DNA from: Caldifarciminota bacterium
GTDB taxonomy: Bacteria; Hydrothermota; Tepidihabitantia; SM23-42
DNA: 64,000 nt
Direction: 5' to 3'
Assembly: GCA_020353055.1 (NCBI GenBank)
Contig: CP070686.1
Coordinates: 970,218 to 1,034,217, forward strand
Part shown: one piece after another, positions 1 through 8,627 of the stretch
How positions within the stretch are numbered: position 1 is the first letter of the stretch
Layout of the letters: the number at the start of each line of letters is the position of its first letter
The notes under the pieces: generated by a model
The model's input: the letters and a program-made list of their open reading frames with translations, nothing else
Databases searched by the model: none
Told to the model about the DNA's origin: nothing
Made by a program: the position numbers and the translations under genes

Positions 1-2
1 GT

Positions 3-1187
3 GATTATTATGCCCTTGAGGCCTTAAGATATGACAAAGGGCCGAAGCTCTACAAATATCCGGGGGAAATCAATAAACAGGTCTACATTCCACTGGGTGC
101 AGGTATAGTAATTCCACCCTGGAATTTTCCTCTGGCAATTTTGACCGGTATGACAACCGCGGCATTCGTCAGCGGCAATACCGTGATTCTGAAACCATCA
201 AGCGACTCGCCGGGAATTGCGGCTATCTTTATGGAGATTGTAGAAGAAGCAAAGGTCCCCGTAGGCGTTGTCAATTTTCTTACAGGACCCGGCGCAATAG
301 CAGGTGATTACCTGGTTCGACATCCAAAAACACGGTTCGTTGCATTCACGGGTTCAAAACCTGTTGGCCTGCGTATTGTTGAGCAAGCAGGTAAGACACA
401 GCCTGGCCAAATTTGGATCAAGAGAGTCGTTGCTGAGATGGGCGGGAAGGATTTGATAATTGTGGATTCAGAAGCGGATATCGACAGTGCTGTAGCAGGT
501 GTAAGAACTTCGGCATTCGGATTTCAGGGACAGAAATGTTCCGCCTGCTCGCGTTTAATCCTTGATGACAAGATCTATGACCAGTTCATGAAGAAATTCA
601 TCCCGACGGTTGAAGCAATAACCGTTGGTCCGACAAAAGACAACAGTAATTACATGGGACCCGTGATCAACGAGTCTGCCTACAATTCGATACTTGAATA
701 TATCAAAATCGGCAAATCTGAAGGGACTTGTGTCAGCGGCGGAGAACCAGCACCGGGTGACGGATGGTTCATAAGACCGACGGTCATTACCGACATCGCA
801 AGCAAACACAGGATATTCCAGGAAGAGATCTTCGGTCCGGTACTCGGTGTCACACGAGCGAGGGACTTTGAACATGCAATACAACTAGCCAATGACTCGG
901 AATATGGACTCACCGGTGCCGTCTATACGAAGAATAAGAAGAAAATAGAAAAGGCAAAGCGAGAAGTCTTTGTCGGCAACCTATACATTAACCGCAAATG
1001 CACCGGCGCTCTGGTCGGTATCCAACCGTTTGGCGGCTTTAACATGTCCGGAACCGACTCCAAAGCCGGCGGTCCTGATTATCTCATGCTTTTCACACAG
1101 GCAAAAGCGATCGCCGAATACATCGGCTCCAGGAAAACGTCCAAGAAGACTCCACGCAGAGCTGCCAAGAGGAAACGGAGAAAGTAG
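3..1187 (+). CDS. L-glutamate gamma-semialdehyde (1-pyrroline-5-carboxylate) dehydrogenase, 5'-truncated
   Basis: NAD-dependent aldehyde dehydrogenase of the RocA/PutA C-terminal type, oxidising glutamate semialdehyde to glutamate at the end of proline and arginine breakdown. The open frame runs in from the window edge at base 3, upstream of the first ATG (141), so the N-terminus, roughly 120 residues by family length, is missing. Visible features are the nucleotide-binding PPWNFPLAI segment, the general-base glutamate in AEMGGKD, the nucleophilic cysteine in FQGQKCSAC, and the EIFGPVLGV and PFGGFNMSG segments of the family. The reading frame continues after the usual end (AKAIAEY) into a Lys/Arg-rich tail of about 20 residues, which is unusual. 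Its TAG stop overlaps the GTG of glutamine synthetase by one base, so the two are translationally coupled in a glutamate-centred operon. Confidence 0.9.
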   Translation, partial: DYYALEALRYDKGPKLYKYPGEINKQVYIPLGAGIVIPPWNFPLAILTGMTTAAFVSGNTVILKPSSDSPGIAAIFMEIVEEAKVPVGVVNFLTGPGAIAGDYLVRHPKTRFVAFTGSKPVGLRIVEQAGKTQPGQIWIKRVVAEMGGKDLIIVDSEADIDSAVAGVRTSAFGFQGQKCSACSRLILDDKIYDQFMKKFIPTVEAITVGPTKDNSNYMGPVINESAYNSILEYIKIGKSEGTCVSGGEPAPGDGWFIRPTVITDIASKHRIFQEEIFGPVLGVTRARDFEHAIQLANDSEYGLTGAVYTKNKKKIEKAKREVFVGNLYINRKCTGALVGIQPFGGFNMSGTDSKAGGPDYLMLFTQAKAIAEYIGSRKTSKKTPRRAAKRKRRK

Positions 1188-2503
1188 TGATCGATACCAT
1201 ATTCAAGAGGGTCGAAAAAGAAAAAGTCAGGTTCATTGATCTCTGGTTTTCAGACGTGCTTGGCTCGGTGAAGAACGAAACGATCCCTATTCAGCATTTG
1301 AAGAAAACCTTGAAAGAAGGTATCTGGTTTGACGGTTCTTCGGTTGAGGGATTTGGTCGCATCTTCGAAAGTGACATGTATCTTAAACCAGATCCCAAGA
1401 CCTTCGCCATTATTCCGAGAGATGAGGAGAAGACCGCGCGATTCATCTGCGACGTTTATGCACCTGACCACAAACCAGCCCCGGTCGATCCACGTTGTAT
1501 CCTTAAAGCGAATCTGGACTTGCTTCATAAGAAGGGCATGGAATTCTACGTTGGCGCTGAACTGGAATTCTATCTATTCAAACGCGACGGTGATAAGGTA
1601 ATGGCTTTGCCGCATGACCGCGTCGGTTATTTTGATCTCGGTGGTGACCTCGGTTTGAAAATAAGAAAGACAATGTGCGACCGTCTACAGGAATATGATA
1701 TCCAACTCGAGGCCGGACATCATGAAGTAGGTAAAGGGCAACATGAGATCGATCTTCTATACACCGACGCTCTGACCCTCGCCGACAACATAATCACGGC
1801 CCGCATGGTAATCAAACAGGTTGCCGAAGAATACGGTTTGTTCGCGACTTTCATGCCCAAACCGCTATTCGGAGCACCGGGCAATGGAATGCATATCCAC
1901 CAAAGCATATTCAAAAACTCTAAGAATCTTTTCGCCGACGCTAAAGACGATTACGGACTCTCCGAATTGGCCTACGGCTATCTCTCTGGTGTGCTCAAAT
2001 ACATGAAAGAAATAAGTGCCCTCACCTCGCCGCTGGTCAACTCATACAAGCGATTGGTCTCAGGATTCGAGGCTCCGGTATACATATGTTGGGGACGCAT
2101 GAACCGCTCTGCATTGATCCGTGTTCCCAAAATAAGCCATAAAAAATACAAAAGCACGCGTATAGAACTCCGCTCTTGCGACCCCTCTGCAAACCCATAT
2201 CTACTCTTTGCGGTTGTACTGAGAGCAGGTCTTGAAGGAATCAAAAGGAGCATGAAACCTCCGGCACCAGTTGAAGAGAACGTATACGCGCTGGAAATTG
2301 ATGTTCTGAAAGATAAAGGTATTGACCTGCTGCCCCGCTCACTTTATCAAGCACTGGAATACTACGGCAAAAGTGAAGTCGCCAGGAGTGCACTCGGTGA
2401 CACACTGTTCCAGAGATACTACGACATCAAATTGAGAGAATGGGATGAGTACTCAATCCAGGTATCAAAATGGGAAGTGGATAAATACCTGGAGCTATAT
2501 TAA
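1187..2503 (+). CDS. glnA: Glutamine synthetase, type I
   Basis: ATP-dependent synthesis of glutamine from glutamate and ammonia; cytosolic dodecamer. The 438 residues match the short GSI-alpha form (about 440) rather than the longer adenylylated GSI-beta form, and I see no clear adenylylation loop. Visible motifs are WFDGSSVEGFGRI near the N-terminus, the metal-ligand segments AELEFYLF and GKGQHEID, the ATP-site GNGMHIHQS (Asn where most enzymes have Ser), the flap glutamate in NSYKRLVSGFEAP and the TRIELRSCDPSANPY segment. An Arg sits where Bacillus GS has its feedback-inhibition Arg62. GTG start at 1187, overlapping the upstream stop. Paired with the semialdehyde dehydrogenase it would turn amino-acid-derived glutamate into glutamine. 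An intrinsic terminator follows 50 bp downstream. Confidence 0.97.
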   Translation: MIDTIFKRVEKEKVRFIDLWFSDVLGSVKNETIPIQHLKKTLKEGIWFDGSSVEGFGRIFESDMYLKPDPKTFAIIPRDEEKTARFICDVYAPDHKPAPVDPRCILKANLDLLHKKGMEFYVGAELEFYLFKRDGDKVMALPHDRVGYFDLGGDLGLKIRKTMCDRLQEYDIQLEAGHHEVGKGQHEIDLLYTDALTLADNIITARMVIKQVAEEYGLFATFMPKPLFGAPGNGMHIHQSIFKNSKNLFADAKDDYGLSELAYGYLSGVLKYMKEISALTSPLVNSYKRLVSGFEAPVYICWGRMNRSALIRVPKISHKKYKSTRIELRSCDPSANPYLLFAVVLRAGLEGIKRSMKPPAPVEENVYALEIDVLKDKGIDLLPRSLYQALEYYGKSEVARSALGDTLFQRYYDIKLREWDEYSIQVSKWEVDKYLELY

Positions 2504-2555
2504 CTCAACGATTAAAGTGATGAAAACTTAGATCAAATTGATGTTTCTATTTCCC

Positions 2556-2590
2556 AAACGTGGTGGTCCAAAAAACCACCACGTTTTTTT
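2556..2590 (+). terminator. Rho-independent terminator after glnA
   Basis: A perfect 12-bp stem (2556-2567 with 2575-2586) with a 7-nt loop, running into a T tract at the 3' side. It ends the glutamate operon. The A-rich left arm means it may also work weakly in the other direction. Confidence 0.93.
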
Positions 2591-2852
2591 CTATTACCTA
2601 AAACTATGCTAGTTCCGTGATTATACCGGCACAGGTCGAGGATTCCCGCAAATCGGAGCAGTGACAGCAATACAGATTCCGAAGATAAAAAAGACCAAGA
2701 ACAAGACGGCCCGGGTTTACGATCGCATGGTTTTCCATGCGCCTGAGATCATGGCGACACGTCCAGAAACTCAATAGGGACACTTGTGTACGGACCTCCT
2801 CGTATTCTTCTTAATTCTGGAACCCAAAGCGCACTTGTCGAACCATTAAACC
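2591..2852. other. Non-coding spacer between glnA terminator and the next promoter
   Basis: About 260 bp with no convincing reading frame on either strand. The only structure I see is a small perfect hairpin (7-bp arms 2724-2730 and 2735-2741, TTTT loop) without a following T tract. No remnant of a recognisable gene was found in six-frame reading. Confidence 0.6.
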
Positions 2853-2881
2853 TTGACAATACCTGCATTTCTGCACATAAT
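2853..2881 (+). promoter_or_regulatory. Promoter of the secreted FG-GAP protein operon
   Basis: TTGACA at 2853-2858, 17-bp spacer, CATAAT at 2876-2881. The predicted start is G2888, so the 11-nt leader begins with the Shine-Dalgarno purines GGAGAAGG (2888-2895) before ATG 2899. Confidence 0.8.
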
Positions 2882-2898
2882 TAATACGGAGAAGGAAT

Positions 2899-4299
2899 AT
2901 GCAAGTTTTGTATATTTTGCTCTTCTTATTGAGTGGTTTTGTTGAGAAGTGGTATCTACCTATAGGAAGGGGCACAGTAGAAGGAAGGATCTTTGTAGAA
3001 GACACTGACAGAGATGGAAATTATGAACTATTCATCGATCCTCCCGGTGATACAAATACGATTTGTGTGTGTGAACTTCATCTACCCAACATTTGGGACA
3101 TAGATTCAATTCGAGATCTACATAGACCCAAACCAATATGTATGGGTAATTTTGATCTCGACGGTTTATACGAAATAGCCTATTATGGCGGATTATCGAA
3201 TAGGCTGCGAATAATCTCCGTTCTTGAATCCCCCGATTCCCTTGCATATCCAACACAAGAGGTGTGGCGTGATACCATTGGCATTGCGCAAGGAACAGCA
3301 TCGGCGTACGATGCAGACAGAGATGGTATCCCTGAGATTTTTTTCTGTCATTGGGTTTATGAATCAGTGGGGGATAACCAATATGCTCTAATAGATACTT
3401 TTCACTTTTATGGATACTGCACACAGGGTTTCGGTGATTTTGACAACGATGGAAAGATTGAGTTAGTGGGCGGAGACCTCTCTGGCAACTACTGGATTTA
3501 TGAAAGCCCCGCAGATAATACTTATGAATGTGTTTATCAAGGTTATCTACCCACCGGCAACATCTTTGATTGTTTCTCCGTTCCTGATATGGATGGTGAC
3601 GGTAAAGTAGAATTTGTAGTAAAAGGATATTCCATTGCGAGCGCTGAAATACATGCATTCATTCTTGAGGCAATTGCAGACAATACTTACGAAATCATTG
3701 AGACCTTCATACTTCCTGGTGGTGACTATTACGGTGGTTGGTCTGGTGTAGGAGATGTCGACGGCGATGGTTCTCCTGAAATTGCCCTCGAGGCTCTCCA
3801 GAGTGTCTTTCTCATCAAAACCGCGGGTAACGATTCGTTTTATCTCTGGCAATCAATACCTGGAAGCGCAGGCGGGTCTAGTGTTGTTGTCTTTGACCTC
3901 GATGGGAATGGGTTTGCAGAGATTATCATTTCCGGCGCGTTACATACACACATATATGAATATGAATCAACCGGCGTCGAGGAAATCGGCCACAGTATCA
4001 CACCACACTATTTGCACCCGCTACAAGTCTACCCTAATCCTTTCCACAATGGACTGACTATTACGTGGCAGTCGGGAGAAGCTGCATGGCAAATGGAAGA
4101 AACCTCTTTAAAGATCTATGATATATGTGGTAGACTGATAAGAGTTTTTCCCACTGATCAACTGACCAGTTCGTCGATCAACACAGTTAGTTGGGACGGA
4201 ATAAATAACTCCGGTCAATGTATTTCTCCAGGAGTCTATTTTGTATGCCTTGAGAATGATGAACTCTTCTTAATCAAGAAAATAATAAAATGCAAATAG
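2899..4299 (+). CDS. Secreted FG-GAP/VCBS beta-propeller protein with C-terminal sorting domain
   Basis: 466 residues. A short hydrophobic N-terminus (MQVLYILLFLLSGF) is a probable signal peptide. The body holds about six FG-GAP/VCBS-type calcium-loop motifs of the form DxDxDGxxE (DTDRDGNYE, DADRDGIPE, DFDNDGKIE, DMDGDGKVE, DVDGDGSPE, DLDGNGFAE), as in integrin-like propellers. The last 80 or so residues form a FlgD-Ig/Por-secretion-type sorting domain: YPNPF, then KIYDICGRLI, then WDG, then SPGVYFVCL and a basic end. By family knowledge such tails direct export through a type IX-like route and surface attachment; no secretion machinery is visible here. Start chosen from the strong ribosome site directly upstream. 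It is followed after 27 bp by a second protein of the same class, likely co-transcribed. The cargo role is unknown, probably adhesion or binding. Confidence 0.8.
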   Translation: MQVLYILLFLLSGFVEKWYLPIGRGTVEGRIFVEDTDRDGNYELFIDPPGDTNTICVCELHLPNIWDIDSIRDLHRPKPICMGNFDLDGLYEIAYYGGLSNRLRIISVLESPDSLAYPTQEVWRDTIGIAQGTASAYDADRDGIPEIFFCHWVYESVGDNQYALIDTFHFYGYCTQGFGDFDNDGKIELVGGDLSGNYWIYESPADNTYECVYQGYLPTGNIFDCFSVPDMDGDGKVEFVVKGYSIASAEIHAFILEAIADNTYEIIETFILPGGDYYGGWSGVGDVDGDGSPEIALEALQSVFLIKTAGNDSFYLWQSIPGSAGGSSVVVFDLDGNGFAEIIISGALHTHIYEYESTGVEEIGHSITPHYLHPLQVYPNPFHNGLTITWQSGEAAWQMEETSLKIYDICGRLIRVFPTDQLTSSSINTVSWDGINNSGQCISPGVYFVCLENDELFLIKKIIKCK

Positions 4300-4320
4300 C
4301 CAAGATCTCTTGGCTGGAGG
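4298..4320 (+). promoter_or_regulatory. Intercistronic hairpin abutting a ribosome-binding site
   Basis: An 8-bp inverted repeat (4298-4305 with 4308-4315) starts within the stop codon of the upstream gene and ends next to GGAGG (4316-4320), the ribosome site of ATG 4327. It is too tight for a terminator and has no T tract. It may set the ratio of the two secreted proteins or stabilise an end; that is inference. Confidence 0.45.
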
Positions 4321-4326
4321 CATAAA

Positions 4327-6570
4327 ATGTATCTACTCGTATCCATTATTATTGTAGTCTTCCCTGGAAATTGGTTTGACGGCGAAGAACTAGCAGTAGA
4401 GTTCAATAACATTCAAACCCAATCGCACAGTGAGTACTTCCCGCCGGCCCTGGCAATAACGGGAGGCAGATATTACGACTCGCTCAATGTGAGGCTGGTT
4501 GGTAACTGGCCTTTTGGTGCAGCCCATGCAGTAACGGCCGATTCGACAAGGAATCTCATTTTTTGTGGCTCCGGTGGCGGTGTCTATATTTATGATGTCA
4601 CAACACCTTCAAATCCCATCACGCTATCCGAGGCCATACATACTGCTGGGTGTGTTCGCGGTTTCTTCTATGACTCATCTACTCAGGTACTCCTAATTGC
4701 AGCACAATCAGCTGGGATTGAGTTATGGGATGTCTCCAATCCGCTAGCACCCGACAGACTCGGTAGTTGCATGACACCACCTCACTCACTTGGTGTAACG
4801 GCCTTCGGCACGTATGCCTATATTGCAAACGGTGATTCGGGTTTATACATCATGAATATCTCTGACCCCACAAATCCTTATGAAATCGGTCATCATCCCG
4901 CATTCTTTGTGGTTGATATCGATATTGCCTGGCCATATGTGTATCTTCTTCAGAGCGACGGTGACATAGGTGGACTGAGAGTTATTAACGTCTCTGACCC
5001 TACAAATCCTCAAGAGGTTGCATGGTGCCACATTCCAGGCGGCGCCGTTCATATGCAAATAGTGGATACGCTTATTTATGTAGCTTCGTACTTCATGGAT
5101 CTCACAGTGATTAGTGTCGCGAACCCACTCAATCCCTCAATAATCGGTAGTTGCTATATCTTAAGTACTGGCTTGGGCTATGATGTAGATGTGAAAGGCG
5201 ATTATGCATATCTTGCTGATGACGCGGGCGGTCTTCGGGTGATTGATATATCAAATGCTTCGAATCCCGTTGAGATAGGGTATTACATCAATCCAGAACA
5301 CGCCTGGGCAATCGAAGTCCTTGGTTCTTATGCTTATGTAGTAGATAATAGAGTTGGACTATGGGTAATCGAAATTTCAGATCCTGCTAATCCACAGGGA
5401 GTCAGATGTGATACATTGCCGGATTATGCTATGAAAGTCGCTATCTCAGACACATTTGCCTATCTAGCCAATAACCACGGCGGATTGAGAATCATTGATA
5501 TATCAGGGCTCTATGCTCCGGCGGAAATAGAGGATTATAGTAGCCCTGGTTATGCATACGGTGTCGCTGTAACTGATACTTTAGCCTACGTTGCAGACCA
5601 TTGGTCCGGGCTTAGAATAATCAATGTTACAGATCCGGCAAATCCATTTGAGGTTGGTTCATATGATACACCAGGCGAAGCTAGAAATGTTATTATTATG
5701 GGGATTTATGCATACGTTGCTGATTGGACATGCGGCTTGAGAATCATCGACATATCAAATCCATCATCTTGTTACGAAATAGGGAGTTACGATACCCCAG
5801 GTTCTGCGTGCAATCTGGCAATTAATGATACAATTGTCTTTATTGCCGATAGAGATGCTGGGTTAAGGATAATCAATACCTCGGATCCATCGTATCCAGT
5901 AGAGATCGGGGTGTACGACACACCAGGCATTGTTTTGGATGTCGCAGTATCAGATTCTTATGCATATTTGACCGACTGGTACTACGGCATGAAAATCATC
6001 AATGTATCAGATCCCTCAAACCCCTATCAAGTTGGCTATTACAGCCCTCAAGACTACTATGCCTATGGTGCTACTTTATCAGGGTATCATGTTTATTTAA
6101 CAGGCGCAAGAAGCTTCACTGATGATTGGGGACTCAACATAATTGATGTCTCAGACCCAACAAATCCTGCACAAGTAGGTCATTACTTCAATCCCTCGAT
6201 TGCTTACCCCTATGACGTGACGATATCCAATGGCTATATTTACGTAACCGCCAGAGAATCGGGCCTTCAAATCTATGAATTCTTTGGTGCTGAAATCGAA
6301 CAAGATCGTAGAGATATTCAACCAGGCAATTTTGTTCAAATAAATAATCCAGTTAAGAGATGGCTTCACCTTGTTATAAATCATTCAGGTTTTGTATCAA
6401 TCGAACTCTTCGATGCGCAGGGGCGAAAAATCAAGAAAATCCTAGACGGCACTATCAACGGTCCGAGACTACATTCCGTAGACCTGGCGACTCTTTCCTC
6501 AGGTGTATATTTCGTTCAATTAGAGACAAGCAGTTACAAAGAAGTAAAGAAAGTGATACTGGTAAAATAG
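4327..6570 (+). CDS. Secreted LVIVD-repeat beta-propeller protein with C-terminal sorting domain
   Basis: 747 residues. Hydrophobic signal-like start (MYLLVSIIIVVFPG). From about residue 90 there are roughly 13 tandem units of about 45 residues with the LVIVD signature, e.g. GLRVINVSDPTNPQEV, GLRIIDISNPSSCYEIG and GMKIINVSDPSNPYQVG, each followed by a turn and a YAYVAD-like strand. This predicts one or two large beta-propellers. The C-terminus has the FlgD/Por-type tail (VSIELFDAQGRKIKK ... SSGVYFVQLET ... KKVILVK), so the protein is probably exported and anchored at the surface. The ribosome site GGAGG lies 6 nt before the start. Substrate or partner cannot be read from sequence; LVIVD proteins in other bacteria are mostly uncharacterised surface proteins. 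Confidence 0.82.
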   Translation: MYLLVSIIIVVFPGNWFDGEELAVEFNNIQTQSHSEYFPPALAITGGRYYDSLNVRLVGNWPFGAAHAVTADSTRNLIFCGSGGGVYIYDVTTPSNPITLSEAIHTAGCVRGFFYDSSTQVLLIAAQSAGIELWDVSNPLAPDRLGSCMTPPHSLGVTAFGTYAYIANGDSGLYIMNISDPTNPYEIGHHPAFFVVDIDIAWPYVYLLQSDGDIGGLRVINVSDPTNPQEVAWCHIPGGAVHMQIVDTLIYVASYFMDLTVISVANPLNPSIIGSCYILSTGLGYDVDVKGDYAYLADDAGGLRVIDISNASNPVEIGYYINPEHAWAIEVLGSYAYVVDNRVGLWVIEISDPANPQGVRCDTLPDYAMKVAISDTFAYLANNHGGLRIIDISGLYAPAEIEDYSSPGYAYGVAVTDTLAYVADHWSGLRIINVTDPANPFEVGSYDTPGEARNVIIMGIYAYVADWTCGLRIIDISNPSSCYEIGSYDTPGSACNLAINDTIVFIADRDAGLRIINTSDPSYPVEIGVYDTPGIVLDVAVSDSYAYLTDWYYGMKIINVSDPSNPYQVGYYSPQDYYAYGATLSGYHVYLTGARSFTDDWGLNIIDVSDPTNPAQVGHYFNPSIAYPYDVTISNGYIYVTARESGLQIYEFFGAEIEQDRRDIQPGNFVQINNPVKRWLHLVINHSGFVSIELFDAQGRKIKKILDGTINGPRLHSVDLATLSSGVYFVQLETSSYKEVKKVILVK

Positions 6571-6656
6571 TCCCCCTTCACCATTCTGTGCAGCGACTTG
6601 GGGAATCTATTTGACCGGTACTGACTTACATTATCAACAGCGCTGTATAGGGAAAT

Positions 6657-7226
6657 CTAATAATTCTCGCCGAATTTGTTATGGGATACGATTTCTCCCA
6701 AAGTTTTACGTGGCCTGGCTGGTATGCCGGCGATCGCTTCTTCTGTTGAACGTTCGGCGGGATAGCCGAGTACCAGCAGCGCCACCACTCTATATTTCCG
6801 AGGTAATTTCAGTAGATTGCGCAGCCTTGATTCACCGTACCAGCCTACCCAGCAAGAACCGATTCGAAGATCGGTTGCCGCAAGGGTCATGTGCGTCATG
6901 GCGATCGACACATCGACCAGGTGATTCTCATGCCCGGCGAGTTGCGCAATGTAATGGGTGAGTGCCTTGCTGTAACAGCCAACAATAACAAGGGGAGCTT
7001 CTTTCATAAAATTCACAATGCGCCGGGTGCCAGCCGGGACAGTATCAGGTATCTGCGTAATAACCGCGGGATCATCGACGACAACAAAATGCCAGGCCTG
7101 ACGATTGCTCGATGACGGTGCGAGTCTGGCCGCTTCCAGTATCTGCAGCACCTTTTCCCGCTCGACCTTCTGCGCGGAAAACCTGCGCACGCTCCTGCGC
7201 CATTTTATTGCCTTAAACACATCCAT
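6657..7226 (-). CDS. Nitroreductase-family flavoprotein
   Basis: 189 residues, typical of single-domain FMN-dependent nitroreductases. The N-terminus shows the family signature WRRSVRRF followed by ILEAARLAPSSSNRQAW, which binds FMN phosphate. The middle has the SIAMTHMTLAATDLRIGSCWVGW segment and the end VLGYP. Expected to act in the cytosol on NAD(P)H and a small oxidant; the substrate cannot be assigned. ATG 7226 has a weak GGCGGG ribosome site. The nearest promoter (7344-7371) lies 112 bp upstream and a 26-codon leaderless reading frame sits between. It follows the rnf genes in the same direction, but a separate promoter suggests a separate transcript. Confidence 0.88.
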   Translation of the reverse strand: MDVFKAIKWRRSVRRFSAQKVEREKVLQILEAARLAPSSSNRQAWHFVVVDDPAVITQIPDTVPAGTRRIVNFMKEAPLVIVGCYSKALTHYIAQLAGHENHLVDVSIAMTHMTLAATDLRIGSCWVGWYGESRLRNLLKLPRKYRVVALLVLGYPAERSTEEAIAGIPARPRKTLGEIVSHNKFGENY

Positions 7227-7257
7227 AATTCCCGCCTGCCTCGATTTGCCTGACTAC

Positions 7258-7338
7258 CTACTCCCTCACTAAACCAGCAAAACCGAACCGCACGGTCATT
7301 CCGCCATTCAGGTAATCATCGGAATATCTTCTTTGCAC
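7258..7338 (-). CDS. Possible 26-residue leaderless small protein or leader peptide
   Basis: GTG at 7338 lies exactly 5 nt after a consensus -10 box, the same geometry as the leaderless genes of this window. The frame runs 26 codons to TAG, 31 bp before the nitroreductase start. The peptide contains arginines, a YSDDYLNGG stretch and a MTVRFGFAG stretch; I do not recognise it. It could be a true small protein, a leader peptide that controls the nitroreductase, or chance. Confidence 0.35.
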   Translation of the reverse strand: MQRRYSDDYLNGGMTVRFGFAGLVRE

Positions 7339-7343
7339 AATTC

Positions 7344-7371
7344 ATTATATAGCATCTTCGCTACCTGTCAA
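7344..7371 (-). promoter_or_regulatory. Promoter upstream of small ORF and nitroreductase
   Basis: Perfect TTGACA (7371-7366), 16-bp spacer and TATAAT (7349-7344) on the minus strand. The predicted start is about 7337, at the GTG of the small frame. Confidence 0.85.
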
Positions 7372-7443
7372 TCCGGAATTCACGCCCAGATGTTTTTGTG
7401 ATAAAGCAATTGACGCAGTTTTTTTTGGCTGAGATACTACGGT

Positions 7444-8028
7444 TTATGCCAGTCCGAAGAGGCCGCTGAAACCTAGAAAGGCGAGGGCCATGAGGCTGGC
7501 CGCGATGAAGGAAATAGGATAACCCTTAAGCGACGGGTTGATCGGCGCCAAATCCAAGCGCTCACGGATCGCGGCAAAGGTGATGATGACCAGCGTAAAA
7601 CCAACACCGGTCCCAATCGCGAAAACCGTACCGTCGACAAAACTGAATTTGTTGTCGATATTCAAGAATGTAACGCCGAGTATCGCGCAATTGGTTGTGA
7701 TCAAAGGCAGATAAATGCCCAAGGCATTGTACAATGCACGATAAGATTTCTTTAGAAACATTTCAACCAGCTGCACGAGGGAAGCAATGGTCAGAATAAA
7801 AACAGCCGTACGCAGGAAAACGAGGTCCAAGGGTAAGAGCACCGCATTGAACACGACCCAGGTGATCCACGCCGCGAGTGTCATGACGAAGATCACTGCC
7901 ATACCCATGCCGGTTGCCGTTTCAACAGTGCTCGAAACTCCGAAGAAAGGACACAAGCCGAGAAAACGCATCAATACGATATTGTTGACCAAGAAAGCAC
8001 CTAGGAATATGAGGGCCGGACCCTTCAT
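7444..8028 (-). CDS. rnfA: Ion-translocating electron transport complex subunit A
   Basis: 194 residues, six predicted membrane helices. With RnfE it forms the pseudo-symmetric membrane core of the Rnf complex, which couples ferredoxin:NAD+ electron transfer to Na+ or H+ pumping. Both conserved cysteine motifs of the core [2Fe-2S] site are present: LGLCPFFG early in the protein and TTNCAILG in the middle. It overlaps rnfE by 4 bp. It is the last gene of rnfCDGEA as seen here. In other Rnf operons an rnfB gene normally adjoins this set, and none does here. Confidence 0.96.
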   Translation of the reverse strand: MKGPALIFLGAFLVNNIVLMRFLGLCPFFGVSSTVETATGMGMAVIFVMTLAAWITWVVFNAVLLPLDLVFLRTAVFILTIASLVQLVEMFLKKSYRALYNALGIYLPLITTNCAILGVTFLNIDNKFSFVDGTVFAIGTGVGFTLVIITFAAIRERLDLAPINPSLKGYPISFIAASLMALAFLGFSGLFGLA

Positions 8029-8627
8029 AATGACTCCTTCTTTACGTATTTGTTTATCAAGGCCTTCAGGATGCCGATCACAAGAAAAGCCCCGGGCGAC
8101 ATGATCATGAAGATTACCGGTGCACTCTTGAATGCCTCGCCGAATACTGTCATGCCCAAGAAAGTACCGTTACCCAGAATCTCCCGCAGACTTCCCATTA
8201 TGGTCAGGGCAAGCGTGAACCCGAGGCCGGTGCCCAAACCATCGAGTACCGAATCGATCACCGGACTCTTTGATGCAAACGCCTCAGCCCTGCCAAGTAT
8301 CATACAATTGACGACGATCAAAGGAACGAAAACGCCAAGCGCCCGGTACAGATCAGGCTGAAATGCTTGCATCATGTAATCAATGATGGTGACAAAAGTG
8401 GAAATAATGAGAATGAAGATCGGAATCCTGACCTCGTTGGGGATATTCTTCCTTAATAGTGAAACAATCAGATTCGAAAACACAACCACGAAGGTCGCGG
8501 CAATACCCATACCGAATCCATCACGTACCGTACTCGATGTCGCCAGCGCCGGGCAGAGTCCGATCATGAGAACAAAGACGGCATTGTCTTTGATCAAACC
8601 ACGAGTGAAGATATTAACCTTGCTCAC
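8025..8627 (-). CDS. rnfE: Ion-translocating electron transport complex subunit E
   Basis: 200 residues, six predicted membrane helices, homologous to RnfA but in inverted topology. The two cysteine motifs IGLCPALA and VVNCMILG match the proposed iron-sulfur site shared with RnfA. It overlaps rnfG by 4 bp upstream and rnfA by 4 bp downstream, so the order C-D-G-E-A is translationally coupled. Confidence 0.96.
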   Translation of the reverse strand: MSKVNIFTRGLIKDNAVFVLMIGLCPALATSSTVRDGFGMGIAATFVVVFSNLIVSLLRKNIPNEVRIPIFILIISTFVTIIDYMMQAFQPDLYRALGVFVPLIVVNCMILGRAEAFASKSPVIDSVLDGLGTGLGFTLALTIMGSLREILGNGTFLGMTVFGEAFKSAPVIFMIMSPGAFLVIGILKALINKYVKKESL

